A stretch of DNA of 64,000 nt from Coriolopsis trogii (GCA_020543525.1 JAHYIO010000006.1:1550001-1614000); one strand, 5' to 3'; counted from the stretch's first letter, positions 20,931 to 33,313 are shown. Translations and numbers: made by a program. The notes: generated by a model from the sequence alone, not told the origin.

Positions 20931-22529
20931 TCGCAAGACCACGACCGCTGCAACCCCGAGTGATCTCCGCAAAGGCTGACGTCCCCGCTTTTGATGCGCA
21001 TGGACTCCTGTGGACTCACTTTAAATGGCGTTGTCTGACAAGGTCTGGCCGGTGACCTTTGAGTCCGGCCCTCAGGCTGCGACTCGAAGTGAAGATGTAC
21101 TGCGGACCCACGAGTCAGAGGCAACCGATCGTGGAATCCTCCCGGACAACTGGCAGAGTCACATTGCCACGACAATCGAATGCAGATAACAACCGATCTG
21201 ATGTGGCCGCCGAAGCTCCATGGATCACAGGCTGACCTAGGTTCGGAACCACAAAAGGATCGACATAACCAATACACGCTTCCCAAGGCCATTGTTCCTT
21301 GAGTTGCCTTCCGAATCACTTTACCCGGCCCTCGTGGACGTCGCATGCGGACAAGGCGCAGCTTCAGCTTGGTTAGGCACCGGCGTCACAGCTCCTCCGA
21401 GGAGTCCGTTCCGTCCCGCGGACTCCAGTCTCTTGCTCTTCACGGAGCTGACATTGATGCCATTGTGTGCTGCAGGCCTACAATGCGGTCCACCAGCCTT
21501 TGATATCGAGCCTCCGCCAGACCAATCTCGTAGCGACCCTGTAAGAATCATGAAATCCCGTGCGATTCCATCACAGAATCTGCCGCCAGATTGGGACCCT
21601 TGTAAGGGACACGAGATTGGGTAGCGCTTGCGGACCTAGCCTATGCCTGTCGTAATCTCATTACATATTGTCCAATAACTGCACTTATTTCCAGCTTATG
21701 GGAAGTTAGACTCAACATTCTATTGCATTGGAATCACATTGCGCTCCTTGCGTTCGTCTTGCGACTGTCTTCCCTCCGCCACCATGTCGCGACATTTTGG
21801 GTGCCGTCAAACGCAGTCGTGAGAACAACTATACAGTTGTGGCTGAAGCCCCTCGAGACTCGCCTCCAAGCTCGCTGGCAGATCATGCCCCTCTCCTCCT
21901 CTTTGTCCACGAAGAGCGCAATACGTTGAAATATGTAAACATCTCATGGAGCCACCCTGGATCAAGCCCCGCCTGCAAGTTTACGAAACGAATTACCGAC
22001 CCTTCGCCGGACTCACTTGTCTCTGCTGCCATGGTCTGGTCCTTCTGCTGGCGCGCTCTGGTCCTTGGTCCTCAAATCTTGTGTGCGCTACTCAGCTCAT
22101 CGATCCAGGAGTCTTGTTCCGGAGGCCTTCCCTTCTGCTCACTTGGGCTATCACGCTCCTATGCAGCGCGCGGATATTCTGGCATGTGGCTCTTTGGTCA
22201 GACTTCTCCCTTGGTCTATGGCGCTATTGGCTCCTCAATGCTTCGCATCCCCCTCCCCTTTCTTCTTGTACTCACTTACATTGTACTGGTTGGTCCCCGT
22301 CAAACTTATTGTTTGTGTCACATGGCACGGAGCGTTTATGCAGGCATGCACGCCGGGCCGTCAGTGACTTGACGAGTTGACGTAGCTGGGTGATTCTGTA
22401 GTGTATGACAGTAATAGCCGTATGTAGTCCACCGTCCTGATAATACGATGAAATTTGCCTATTATCTCACCCCGCTGAGCCCTGGCAATTGAGGGAATCG
22501 AGTACTAAGCAGGTCGCAATTGCTCTAGA
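20931..22529. other. No recognisable gene
   Basis: Several overlapping open frames exist around 21.7-22.4 kb on the plus strand in two frames, hydrophobic in composition, but none shows a motif I recognise and no consistent exon chain emerged. Possibly a decayed membrane-protein gene. Confidence 0.3.
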
Positions 22530-22873
22530 ATGCAACTAAGCTCCGGAATATTTGCATTCATTGCAAGGGGTACAACGATTAATCTCTCTGCATACGCGAT
22601 GAAACCGCCTCACAATGTCATTGAAAGGAGCGCTATACGGAATCAAGAGGGTTGCACCCATTGTACACCTTGTGGCCATTTTACCGCCTTGCCATCCGAT
22701 TGCATCTGCCTTGCATCGGGTTGCAATTTCCCGGGCGTTTCTGTGATGTCGACACACGCGCTACGAGTTCTATCGCCTGAGGGCTCGAAGCAGCGGGCGC
22801 ACCTTAGGATTTCTGAGAGGCTCACCAGAAATGAGTGCGCTCGAGAGGTCCTCGAACTCGGTCTAACCGATCA
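22530..22873 (+). pseudogene. Unknown host reading frame, left of TCAG element 2
   Basis: An open frame ends in ECAREVLELGLTDH exactly at the insertion point. Joining 22873 to 25111 continues it in frame with DDGCEWLGRVNKRVV and on through LPFFDLVQLVDRNEVFLYKT before a possible GT donor near 25241. The protein is not recognised. That the frame continues across the CATG junction supports the element limits more than it supports the gene itself. Confidence 0.45.
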
Positions 22874-25110
22874 TCAGCAAAAATCCCCCCTCCTAATAAG
22901 ATCTAATCAATACATTAGTAGACATAATACGGGGATTAAGATCAATAAGACCAATCATCTCTCATAAGTTAAATCCCTTCTAATTAACGAAATAAGACCG
23001 CACAAGGGCGCCCTTAGATGGCACTTAGGTGTCTCGTTCAGTGCTTGTCAGCGTTCCACACATCACACATATGTCAGATATCCCATGTATTTGCATATAT
23101 TCAGCTGACTACTACAGAAGAAGTGTGGATTACAACAAGTAGACGGTAGTATCCCACATCGGGGCCCAACAAAGCTCACCGGATGACCGCTGACTGGGGA
23201 TTCAGCAGTTGAGGGAGGGCTCTACATCATATCTGAAGAATGTGCCCCACCATAGAGACATGTTCGTTACAGGACTGTGGGGAGAGTGTACACACACAGT
23301 TAGCTCCAGTCACAATGTGGTCAGCATGATGTCTGCGTACCTTGATCTTGTTTAAGACAGCGGCCAGATGGTGGGCATGAACGCTATGAAAGATTTTGGC
23401 TTGTATCAGGCCCCAACCACGAAGAATGTAGATAGGTGCGAGACGTACCGAGTGCAACCGCTATGAGGTCAAGAAAGGTGTGCTCCTTGCTGAGATGCGG
23501 GATCAGGAGCCAGTCAATAAAGACGCCATTAGGCAAAATCGAGTGACATAGAAGAGCAACAGAAATACTGCCAACCATGATAGTGAGACTTTAGAGTATA
23601 TATGCGGGGATATTCGGGACTGACCGTATGACACAAGCTGGCCAAGGGCATGTGAGTAACCATCTTGACATCAACGCCAAGAGCCATAGCGTTGTCGATG
23701 GTCTATCTGTTGTCGGGGTCAAAGGTGCCACAAAGAGTTCGAAGATGATGAGAAGACCAATGAACTGGAAGCCGTGCACTCACCTTGCGCGTCGTCACCC
23801 TCGACCTCCAAGTACGGTCCGCGAGACTATGCAGACAACGCTGCATAGATTCCTAGATGTCAACGAGGACTCGGTCTCAAGTTCGTGTTTCTGATTGCGT
23901 GTGCAGAGCTTGATGATGATGCCGATCGAAGTCGAGCGACTTCAAGGGGCTCGATGTGGGCGCGCGGACACCTATGGTACTGACAACACAGATGTTGAAG
24001 GATCCTGTTTATCCATTCAGAGAGCGCAGATGGCAAGGAAAAACTCACTCAGCTATAAGAGGTCGTTGGTGCGGATACTGTCACAAGCTCCTCAATGGCG
24101 GTGATACGGCCTTGTACTCCGCGAGCTGCTGAGCACCGATGGCCGGCGTATCTGAGAAATCAGTAGGCACCAGTCACGGGCAAAGACAGAGAGGCGAGGA
24201 TGGCGGCATGGACGTGAGCGAGGGCATCGTGTAGAGGCGATCATGGTGAGAGAACAAGAGAAAGTGTTGAAGATGCGAGGCCAGAGACGACACGTCAGCG
24301 GGGATGCTTAGTCAGACATTCTCACGCCTCCTGTCTCGTTCCACGTTTTGTCGTCGCTCACGCTCTTGAGCCCTCTGAGTTTCTACATGCCTCTCCGCTT
24401 CTCCAACCACAACGAATACCACTCTCATGACCCTACAAGCATGCATGCACGGCTGAGTGAGGCAACGTGCCAAATCTTCAATGTCCCTTCCGCCGGGAAG
24501 AACGTGATAGCATCGTCGCTTTTGCGGGGTCCGTGTATGATTCCATGCTCACTATGCAATTCAGGCTCAGGTACGTATGCACGGCGTGCGAGTCTGCGAG
24601 CTCTGAGCATCAAATTCACCGGCATTGGCTGCTTGTTATGTCAGTCGCGCAGGCTTGGGCCGGCGCTGGGGTTCCGAGTTCGGGCACAAGTCAGATGCCC
24701 CTTCTCGCGGGACCTGGACATGCCGTGTGTGGAGAGGAGCTCTTGAGTCTTTCCAGTGTGGTATACCGAGGAGGTACGTGACTGGGCTATCGCTCCCCTC
24801 TCGGATAGTCCTAGTTGTGATGCTGTTCAGTCATCAAACCGGTGGCATCATCCATCCCCCGCATGGCCATGCATGCCATTCCGTGAAATGACATTGAAGT
24901 GCTCTACTACATGGCCCACTGGTTATCACGAGTAGTGATGGTCACGAAGAGGTTTCCAATACCTCAGTGAGACACTGAGTAAGCCCTGAGATCGATTAGA
25001 TCGAGTTGAGTTGCCGGTTAGTTTTGGGCCAGCGCTGTCAGTGACGAAAAGACGATAAGTTCATGCTAAGATCTAAATAAACCCTATTTAGGGCGGGGGA
25101 TTTTTGCTGA
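22874..25110. mobile_element. TSD-less TCAG element no. 2, with P-type ATPase fragment
   Basis: A 2237 bp element whose ends are perfect inverted repeats for 16 bases, TCAGCAAAAATCCCCC, inserted between CA (22872-22873) and TG (25111-25112) with no target duplication. It has no transposase, Rep or helicase frame. The interior contains a decayed fragment of a plasma-membrane-type H+-ATPase gene (23590-23900). The rest, including the open frames at 24.3-24.9 kb on the plus strand, is unrecognised. Confidence 0.75.
23590..23900 (-). pseudogene. Captured P-type (H+) ATPase gene fragment
   Basis: On the minus strand one reads EVEGDDAQGE, then GFQFIGLLIIFEL, then DPDNR followed by TIDNAMALGVDVKMVT. 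This parallels the hinge region of fungal plasma-membrane H+-ATPases, where ...LIGLL.IFDPPR is followed by .TI..A..LGV.VKMVTGDQ. Frames shift between blocks, the DPPR and GDQ signatures are lost, and a stop lies in the block, so it is a dead fragment. It lies wholly inside the TCAG element and appears captured, because no other part of an ATPase gene is found nearby. Confidence 0.6.
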
Positions 25111-25249
25111 TGATGATGGCTGCGAATGGCTAGGACGGGTGAATAAGAGGGTCGTCACGACCTGGCGGGTGTATGAACCGCTTCCCTTCTTCGATCTTGT
25201 GCAGCTCGTAGACAGAAACGAGGTATTCCTCTATAAAACAGGTTAGTAT

Positions 25250-26459
25250 TATATTGCGTGAGCTGTAACCAGCGGATGAAACTTGGACCGATGAACTCTC
25301 CAGCATGGCAAGGCATCCTCTGAGCCGGGTTTGCTATTCAGTATAGGACTAATAGCTCATCAGTGAAGTCGTACTAATCAAGCAAACGAAGTTGTGACTC
25401 ACAAGGAATCGAGTGCAAATCACAGGCAACACACTACTATTGCTCAGCAGTTCAAGTGCCCCTCAACGAGGTGGTCTTATGCTTTACCGGGCAACTCATG
25501 GAACTGGTGCTAGTTTGCCACCGTCATATACTCCAGTGCCTCCATCTCCAGGGTGTATCCGAGCCATCGGAGCCATGGATGGCCGCCGTTGTGAAATATG
25601 ATGGGGCTTCAGGGCGTCATGGTAGGCGCAATCGAGTTTGCCACTGGCAAAGATAAGTCGTAGTAGGCAGGGAAGAAGAGGTCGCTATACATATGGACAC
25701 TTCATTGTTCCAAGATATATACGTACAACAGATCACAGCCACTATGTAATAAACCCCGAGAACCAGCGACGGCTCCCGAAAGAGCCGAAGCGTTGGCTAA
25801 TACCAAGTAGAAGCCGGTCGGTAAACGTACTGAGCAAGAAAGGGAACACAAGACAAGAAGACCAAGACGAGGACACCGAAGCAACACACCGAGCCCACCG
25901 ACACAACAACATCTGGGTACGCATCATCCGAGACGCACCACCGACCACCGCGACGAATAACATACTCGTACACTGCTCCCACACCTATCTGCCAAACCAT
26001 TCTGCAGCTTTTTGGCCAGCAACACCGCCCGGACCCCACACCTCTCGCGCGCATCGCATGCGCACCACCATCCCGCGTGCGCTCATAGCGGGTACTAGAA
26101 GAGCATACAAGGAGAGCGTGCACGCACAGCGATGGTGGAGGCGGGTAGCCAACGACACTGTTGGTGCCCAAAGAACGTGAAGACGGGTTCAGCGCCGTGC
26201 AGTAGCATGGACTGAGACCGAGGCCGAGACTGGGACTGAGACCGAGACCGAGACCGAAGCCGGAACCGGGACCGGGACCGAGACCGAGGAGCGTATCCAA
26301 GAGGAGCACGAGCGCAGAACACGGGACTGATATTCTTTGCCACACAAACCGACCGAGCGGACAATGTTCGAATTATGGAGACGGGAGGACCACGGCAACC
26401 GAATGGTAGCCGGGACGAGGGAGTCGCTATGAAGCGACAGGCGAGGAGGGTCACATATG
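25250..26459. other. Mostly non-coding; includes 3' flank of the Zn2Cys6 regulator
   Basis: No gene could be supported. The 3' untranslated region of the gene at 26460-28212 (minus) must lie at the right end of this stretch. A hexamer minisatellite at 26212-26293 is listed separately. Confidence 0.4.
26212..26293 (+). repeat. GAGACC/GGGACC hexamer minisatellite
   Basis: About 13 tandem 6 bp units varying between GAGACC, GAGGCC, GGGACC and GAAGCC. The long arginine-rich or serine-rich open frames over it are repeat artefacts. Confidence 0.85.
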
Positions 26460-28212
26460 TCAGATACCCGCCATGAGCGGACGGGGCTCTGGCCCGCCAA
26501 AAGCAGTGACTGGCGGGTTCGATTCGATATGACCCGCGTACGCCGGGGGAGGGGGAGGGGGAGGAGGCTGCTGTTGGTCTTTGCCCGCAGCCGTCGCGTT
26601 GGCGTCGCCATTCGGTTGGCTGGCTTCCGCCGGAGCGTCCTTGTTCTTCTTGCTTGCCCGCGAGTTCTCATCGCCGCTCTTCCCCCGCGGCCGCTTCTTG
26701 GGCTTACTCGGGGTCTCCGTCGAGGCCGCACCATTTGTCGCGGTCGAAGCTGGAGCAGACGCCGGAGCGTCAGGTTTAGCAGCTCCGTTAGGCGGCGCCG
26801 CGATGGGAGCGGGGACCATGGGCGGATACGGCATTGGCGGCGCTCCCGGATATGGGCCATAGGGATGGGAATAGAGGGCGGGATACGGGGGATAGAAAGG
26901 GTGAGGGGCTGCAGGCGTGGCTCCGTTGGCGTCTGCCTGTTGCCCATCGGCCGGGGGCGCAGCGTATCCCATCGGAGGGTACGGCATATACGGGAATGGA
27001 TACCCTTCTGGGGGTATGGGATAGCCAGGCGGTGGAGGTGGCACTTGGTTTTGAGTCTGCGTGTCACTACCTTCACCGGCTAAGGAAACCATGAGCACCG
27101 ACACTTGCATAAACGACACGCTGGATTGACTGACCTGCTGTACCCTCTGCACTTGAGCGATTCTTGCGTTTGTAGGGGCCGCGCTTGATACCTTTCTTGC
27201 GCTCTTTGCGGACACCGTCGATGCAGGAATCCTGAAGGCCGTACTTGCAGCAACGCTCGCACGGGCGCGCCTCGTCGCATCTCTTGCACGCGCTAGCGCA
27301 ATTGGTGCACTACGGGGCATGCAGATGAGTAAGGCGGACATGGCAGAGGGAATTACATGCGAAAGAAGCTGCTCGCATGACCGCGCTCGAGAAGACAAGA
27401 GATAGCGGATGAATCATGGGCATGTATGCATCAACGCAGTCCGGGAATTTCCCTGGGCGGGGTTAGGGCACATACACCCATGGTTTGGTGCCGTCTCAGC
27501 GGCGAAGTCAATGGCGTCTGACGTCCGTGTCACGATAGTGTCCAACCCGACTTCTCGCATTGCGCGAAGCGCAAACACCAGACACGCCTGCCACTCCAAG
27601 CTATTCATGCCGATCGCCATGCATGTCGTGGAGATTGCTCGTGGCAAAAGGCGCCATATACGGACGGGCATGAATCCCACCGACCGGTGTTTGCATTTCG
27701 CCATGACGCAATGAGAGAAAGACCGGGAGAAGAGCGTGTACGGCGCATACAAGGAACGGGGAGTGACAAGAACGAGCTTACTCACCGCCATCTTAACCTG
27801 CTTCCGCTTCTGTTTGGGGGGAGGCTGGGGTGCTGGCATGCCTGCAGCGAACGGATATCCTACATTATGGTGAGTCTTCGGGAGCGATGGAGAGTAGTAG
27901 GCTGGACACACCTGCTGCGCCTGGTGGGACGACGTAGAACATGCCCGGGGGAGGAGGCATGGCCATGAAAATTGGGGCGACAGGCTGAGGTGCCCCTCCA
28001 TTGGGAGCATTGGGGTCATGGTGGTTTGGGTCGGGGATAGAATAGGCGTAGAAGGGAGGATATGCTCCGGGAGGCGGTGGGTAGTGCGCACCGTACGGCA
28101 CGGGTGGGTAGTGTGCAACGGCAGGAGGTGGAGGTGGAGGCGGTGGCGGCTGGGATGCCTCTTGCGGGCTGGAAGATGCAGATGATGAAGCCTTGGACTG
28201 TTCAGCCGACAT
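26460..28212 (-). CDS. Zn(II)2Cys6 transcription factor, proline-rich
   Basis: Four exons fit on the minus strand: 28212-27912, 27859-27786, 27309-27135 and 27079-26460, total 1170 bases, 389 residues, all phases consistent. The N-terminal third is proline-rich with a PPPPPPPPP run. The binuclear zinc cluster is formed by exon 3: six cysteines in CTNC, CKRC, CERC, YGLQDSC, spaced C-x2-C-x6-C-x5-C-x2-C-x6-C, followed by a basic stretch RKERKKGIKRGPYKR. The C-terminal part is P/Y-rich then lysine-rich (PKKRPRGKS, a probable nuclear signal). Such proteins bind CGG-type sites as transcriptional regulators. The third intron-exon junction adds only two bases before CTNC. Intact; target genes unknown. 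Confidence 0.85.
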
Positions 28213-30317
28213 GATATGCAGGAGGTCGAGGATTGCGGCAGCGAGCGGACGTCGTCAGGCAGCGGGCGCCGGTGGAGGGCAGTGGCTGGGTGGCGTGGCG
28301 AGGGACGTTAGTCATTGTGGTGGACATGGAGCAGAAAGGCGGGCAGGCGGGCACAAACGACGACGAAGAGGACAAGCAAGGACGTCGAACGGTGGCTGGA
28401 GGCGGAGAGTCGGCGAGGATGGGTCGCAACTCACTCCGACTCAAATCGATGTGTCCGAATCGTGCGCCGCCAGAACCTCCCCCGACTGCTCCCTCCGTCG
28501 TCTCAGTCGCCGCTCGTGTCGCCGTCTCGGCTGCACATGTTTACCACGCCCTGCCCGCCCTCCGGTCGTCGAGAAAAAAACGAGGCTCACCTTTGGAGGG
28601 ATTGCTGGCAGACTGGGTGTGCGTGAGGATTGATGTTAGGGGTGCTCGAAGAGAGTGCACGTGGGAAATAAACAAGCTGAGCAAACCGCCCGGGCGCCTA
28701 GTACCCTGCTGCCTCGGAGTCCCAGCGCACCGCGCAGGGGGCCATTTGGCTCAGGCCGACAGACAAGACCGCAGGCTGCCTCCGCGCGAGAGGGAAAAAG
28801 CAGCGAAAGGCGAGCTGTCCAGGAGCGTACACACGTCGCCAGATCCACCGAAACGCAAAGTCCAGGTGCCAGATGGGTCGGAGACTCTAGTATCTCCCCA
28901 AGGGGGGCGGAGAACTCTCAGCGCAAGGGGTCAGCCTCTCTAGCCCCAGCCTGCCTGACTCTTGAGTTCTCTGGCTCCGCCCCAACGTGTGCGCGGTTCT
29001 GCTCGTCCTCTGCACCCACGCTATGTCAACTTGGATCTCCAAGAATCACCGAGACGCTCGTCCATCTCGGTGCGAAGATAGCCACGGCTACGATCCTCCT
29101 CGCCCCGAGCCACGATTCCCACCCATCGCATCCAGCGCATGCAGTGCAGCAAAACATCTGTGCGCTTGGTCTGCCCAGTGCGTTCCCGGTGCCGAGTCGA
29201 AGAGTGAATCCTCCTTCGGGGTGCAACTTGGCAAAGATCTCGCCCCGTGCATGTGTTCTGTCAAACGCAATCTACTTCAGGGACTCCTGGCACAGACTTC
29301 GGAAAATCATGGGAAGGGCACGGCCCTTTGGCGCGCTTCGTAAGTTCCTCCGCTCCCTCACGGGACATTACCTAACCTAGGATACTCCCCGTCGTCAATT
29401 CAGGTGCGGCGGTCATTCCTGCCAGTCTCGCGCGCGAAGGTCATGTGTACAACACGCGAAGACAGGCTTTGATATACGTGCCCAGCGCAACGCTTCCATT
29501 CACCGTGTCAACTGTGACAGTGGTTGGTGAGCGTAATGACCATTGACCACCACGGACCCTGCCAATTCGGTGTCGAACAAACGACCTATCTCTCACCAAA
29601 TGCTCTGGCCACACGCACAGAAGGCTTCTTCCGCCGGCACCCGGCAAATGTGCTAGTTCCCGAAAACTTGGCGTGAGCGCACAGGGACACTGCCCTCCCG
29701 CAAACCTTCGTTAACGCCTTGGAGTGGGTGTCGCCGTGCCTAACTGATTTTCGTTGATGCCGATCCTTCAAATCACATCCCTAAGCAGCCCCGGGTGGCG
29801 GCGTCCTCTCCAGCCTCTCCATGATCTCAACGATTCAGCGGCCCTCTCCAGAGCCTACGAAACTCCACCAATTCCCTATCCCCGCACACACGCCACCTGA
29901 CACGGTGCTTCTCTTCTCCCAACACATCTCAACCTAGGCTTTCCTGCCGCGCTGCCGATCCGGATCGAAACCTGCATATACACATGGCTTTGCCTCGGTC
30001 CTCCACCTTCTCGACGTACCTGATCGTTCCTCGCCCTCGACGCCCGCCAATGCGAGCAGGATATAGAGCACGTACCCAAAGCCCAGCTCCTACCCATCTG
30101 CTCGGCCTGCTCGCTGCCGCTTTCTCTCTTCGGCCCCACCTACCACTTCGCCCCCACTGGACGGTCTGGAGCGCTGTTGCTTCCGAAACTCTCCTGCTAG
30201 TCTGTATACGAGACGCAGCTCCAGTCTCGGCTTGTCTGCTTTGACTCGCGGCGTACGTCCCGCTGTACCTGGCATTCTCTGATACGTTATCAACTATCGA
30301 CGTGGTACGCGCCCACT
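28213..30317. other. Upstream region of the Zn2Cys6 gene; no gene seen
   Basis: Long open frames on both strands in 28.2-29.4 kb reflect GC-rich composition and show no family motif or consistent exon chain. The promoter and 5' leader of the regulator at 28212 lie at the left end. Confidence 0.4.
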
Positions 30318-31231
30318 ATGTCCGCTGATGAGCAGCGTTCTCCATTTCCCGTCACGGGCCGAAGGCGTGAATCCGTCGGTACAATTCGTCAATATATCGG
30401 CGGCGCCCCTCTAACGGAGCGATACATGGGCTGCTACGAGGTACGTGCCTTGCATCAGTGTTGCGAGCTCCATGTGGCCCTGAATGCGCCCGGAGGCGAT
30501 CGCGGAGGCTGTCATGGTGTTCTTGCCGTCTACGTTTATGGATAATCATCATCCCGACGCAACCACTTCCTGACACGAGTCGTCCGCCCTCGACGCTTCT
30601 CGTACCTCGTATCCCTCGTCGACCTGTACCTCGCGTTCAACAGCCTGACGTCTCGTATCATCTCTGTATGGCTTGACGCTGCGGTCCGCGATACACGGTC
30701 GCGAAGTGTCCGCCCTACTTCGGTTGGGGTCTCAGCGTTCATTTGTTGTTTCGACTGGCAATCTAGCTCTCGGCCAGACCCGCTCACTACACCTGACTTC
30801 GCTTCCCACACGTCTGTCTCGCGGCTGCAAAGCATTGACTGCTGTTCTCCTCCCCTTGCCCGTGCCGGGTTATTTGAAAACACTACTGCATATCTGACAT
30901 GGGTGGTGCGGCACGACGTCGATGCTGCTGTGCGGATTAGTAGCTGGATAGTTGGCACTCAGGATTTGTACGTGAACGTACTGCATCGCAAGTGCCGTAC
31001 CGTGATATGGATCAGCGCACTTTACATGTAACACCTTCCGACGAGTCAACCATAATGCACAACTTGCTTGCATGGGCGCTGTGCAGAACGTACCGCATGC
31101 TTCCGAGCCTGCGTCCATGACGCCCAAGACATTTTGAGAGACGCGGCGGGAATACAAGACGTATCTGTGCACCTCTGCAAAGCATGAAAGTCGTGCACCT
31201 TGAGGCCTGGTAGACGTCGACGGTTGCCAGT
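30318..31231 (+). pseudogene. Decayed repeat unit, copy 1 (unknown gene relic)
   Basis: Peptide blocks LTERYMGCYE, then after a GT donor IIPTQPLPDTSRPPSTLLVP, recur as LLTERSMGCYE and IIPTQPLRDTSRPPLTLIVP at 52.5-52.7 kb. Nucleotide similarity continues patchily to about 31190/53300 (for example ATGCTTCC..GCCT and GCGGGAAT). Stops follow within each block. The protein is not recognised. The unit is cut at 31231 by the CACTA element and seems to resume at 45221. Confidence 0.5.
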
Positions 31232-31454
31232 CACTATGCGCCCCGGAAGTCTTACCGCCCACGAAGATGCTTCGTGGAAAGTATACATCACGAAGTGAAT
31301 TCGTGGCAAATTCGTGATCTCTCATGTTCGTACATACCACGAAGTCCATCCGGAAGTCCCGGAATCTGTCACCCAGCGCCTGAAAGCCTGCCCTAAACCC
31401 GCTTGTGCCGGCGTCTGGCGACGAGACTTCGCAGTTTTCACTTAACTACGTATA

Positions 31455-31618
31455 TGAAGCACTCGCAAGTCTGACGACTTGGTGGTACCTCACGAGAAGC
31501 GTTCGGGCAGCGAGAAAGACAGGGGTGATGTCTGTGTTGCCAGAAACTTGTCCGGGCTCATCGCCCTACAGGATCTTATATACTACTATTCGAGCGGAGA
31601 TTGAATCGGACCGTTACA
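31455..31618 (-). repeat. Gypsy 3' LTR
   Basis: 164 bp, identical to 37815-37978. Confidence 0.9.
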
Positions 31619-31975
31619 TACGCCCTCCGGCTATCGTGCAACGATAGTCCAGTAGGTAAACAGAAGGGAATGGCGAGCAAACAGGGGAATGCGAATGGTA
31701 CGAATCAACAGATGTGTGGGGGAAAGTGTAAACAAAGAGGTCTAAGACAATGAAGAGAGAAACAAAAGAGGAAAGACAAGCGCCGAGAGACGAAGGAGTA
31801 CAAAACCAATCAGCTAGTCGGAACTGTAGTCATAGCCGTTCGCTCGACGTGATCCGGTTCCACGCGTATCTGCTCATACGCATCCTTCCCGTCAATTAAG
31901 GACCGGTACGGGCGCCGAGATACGCGTCGCAAGATGCCTTCCATATCTGGAAGAGGTGAGGTCACTTTGTGAGCA
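31619..31975 (-). pseudogene. Gypsy reverse transcriptase remnant and 3' leader
   Basis: On the minus strand from 31975 the RT frame interrupted by the TCAG element resumes with HKVTSPLPDMEGILRRV and SLIDGKDAYEQI, typical of the first RT motifs of Ty3/gypsy elements, and ends at a stop after HVERTAMTTVPTS near 31814. The expected YxDD box, RNase H and integrase are absent; about 190 bases of non-coding sequence then lead to the LTR. The deletion junction is therefore at about 31815-31825. Confidence 0.8.
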
Positions 31976-33313
31976 TCAGGAAAATGTACACCTAAGTTAC
32001 GCGGCTTATGATAACTTACAACTTATGCGACCAACTTATGACTTATGGGTCTGAACTTATGGTCAACTTATGTGACCTTGTCAACTTATGAGACTTACAA
32101 TGTTGGCAGACTTGAACACAGTGCGAGTATGCATAAGTGATGCTCCGAATGTGCCGCCGAGTGTTGTGTTGGTGTGCTGATGTGTTACAACAGCTAGTAC
32201 GAGCGAAATGGAATCGTAAGTGGACAACATCGCGAGGGCGCTTAGGTCGCAGACTGGCGAAAGGTTCAAGTCCCGTGCTTGTGCATGTTTGGTACCCCTC
32301 TAGCGCCCGAACATGTTGGAATCCGTCCCTCTCGAGTCTCTCTCCGATTGCCCCGCTCGTGTGTCCTTGATTCCTTCGACTCGACTGGACGTCTTCTCTC
32401 GTATACTGCACTATCTGTTGCTTCTCTCCTGCTCTTGTTTCCCTTACTACGTTCAACCTCTCCCTTTTTCCTACCGCTTGTGTCACAAAGAGTACCCACG
32501 TTATTCGCCATCTTGCCAGTCACGACAGCGGTCCGGGCTTACGGGATACCATGCCTGTATTACAACGGTACGTCAGCGAGATACAAGTAGGGACTAGTGA
32601 GAACTGAGAAGGTGAGTCATCATTATATGAACCCTGAAGGAGAACTCGTAGTCAGGCGAGATAGTTGAGCTGCAGGACAGTGGCCAAGCGGGTCTACGTG
32701 CAAGCGACCTTCAACACGCAAAGTAAGTTGGCACAAAGTGGTTATCTGAATGTTTGAGTGGACGATGATCCGCTACATTGATGTGCAGGGTGAGTGGTGA
32801 CGAAAAGGTAGGAGAGAATATCAGACTGTGCTAGGCAAGCCGTAGCTGTACACCTCAGGACACACCACATGTAACGTCCCCATGACCCTCTTTGGTATGT
32901 CCTTGCGTATGAGTGTCAGGTTTGTCTCTTACCACTTCTGTACAATTGTTTGCTCTGGGAGTTTTACGCCCTGAGGGTACAGTGGATGGATAGGTGCTGC
33001 ATGTGGGCTCGGGAGTTGGAGTACATAGTCGTATGTCTATGTATTACAATACCCTGTATGCTATGTATATCACATCATATCATGCTTGTATCATCGATAC
33101 CTGACCAGGGTGCCCCGCCTGCAGAATATGCGACCTCATAAGATGCTCGTAAGATGCTCATAAGTTACTCCGTAAGTTGATCCATAAGTTGCCACCAACT
33201 TATGTAAGTTTGGTACATAGCTTATATAAGTTGGCCCAACTTATGGCTTATACGACTTATGGCAACTTATGGAGAGTCATAAGTTGCCATAAGTTGGTCT
33301 CACATTTTGCTGA
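31976..33313. mobile_element. TSD-less TCAG element no. 3, inside gypsy RT
   Basis: 1338 bp. Its two ends read TCAGGAAAATGT (plus strand, left) and TCAGCAAAATGT (minus strand, right), inserted between CA (31974-31975) and TG (33314-33315) with no duplication. Joining the flanks at CATG restores the gypsy RT frame exactly (NANTH then AHKV). Both subterminal regions are dense in AACTTATG/CATAAGTT words (31985-32095 and 33145-33300). No coding region or captured gene recognised. As the host gypsy has identical LTRs, this insertion must be very recent. Confidence 0.8.

Noticed and set aside
21728..22372. 214-residue hydrophobic open frame as a membrane protein gene
   Set aside because: A second hydrophobic frame overlaps it, there is no recognisable motif and no flanking exon; left as unsupported.
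26189..27076. Long arginine/proline-rich open frame of 295 residues on the minus strand
   Set aside because: It overlaps the Zn2Cys6 gene in another frame and a hexamer minisatellite; composition explains it.
28233..29380. Long plus-strand open frames upstream of the Zn2Cys6 gene
   Set aside because: GC-rich composition, several overlapping frames, no motif, no consistent splice pattern.
31985..33300. AACTTATG arrays as satellite DNA
   Set aside because: They are confined to the two subterminal regions of TCAG element 3, so they belong to that element.
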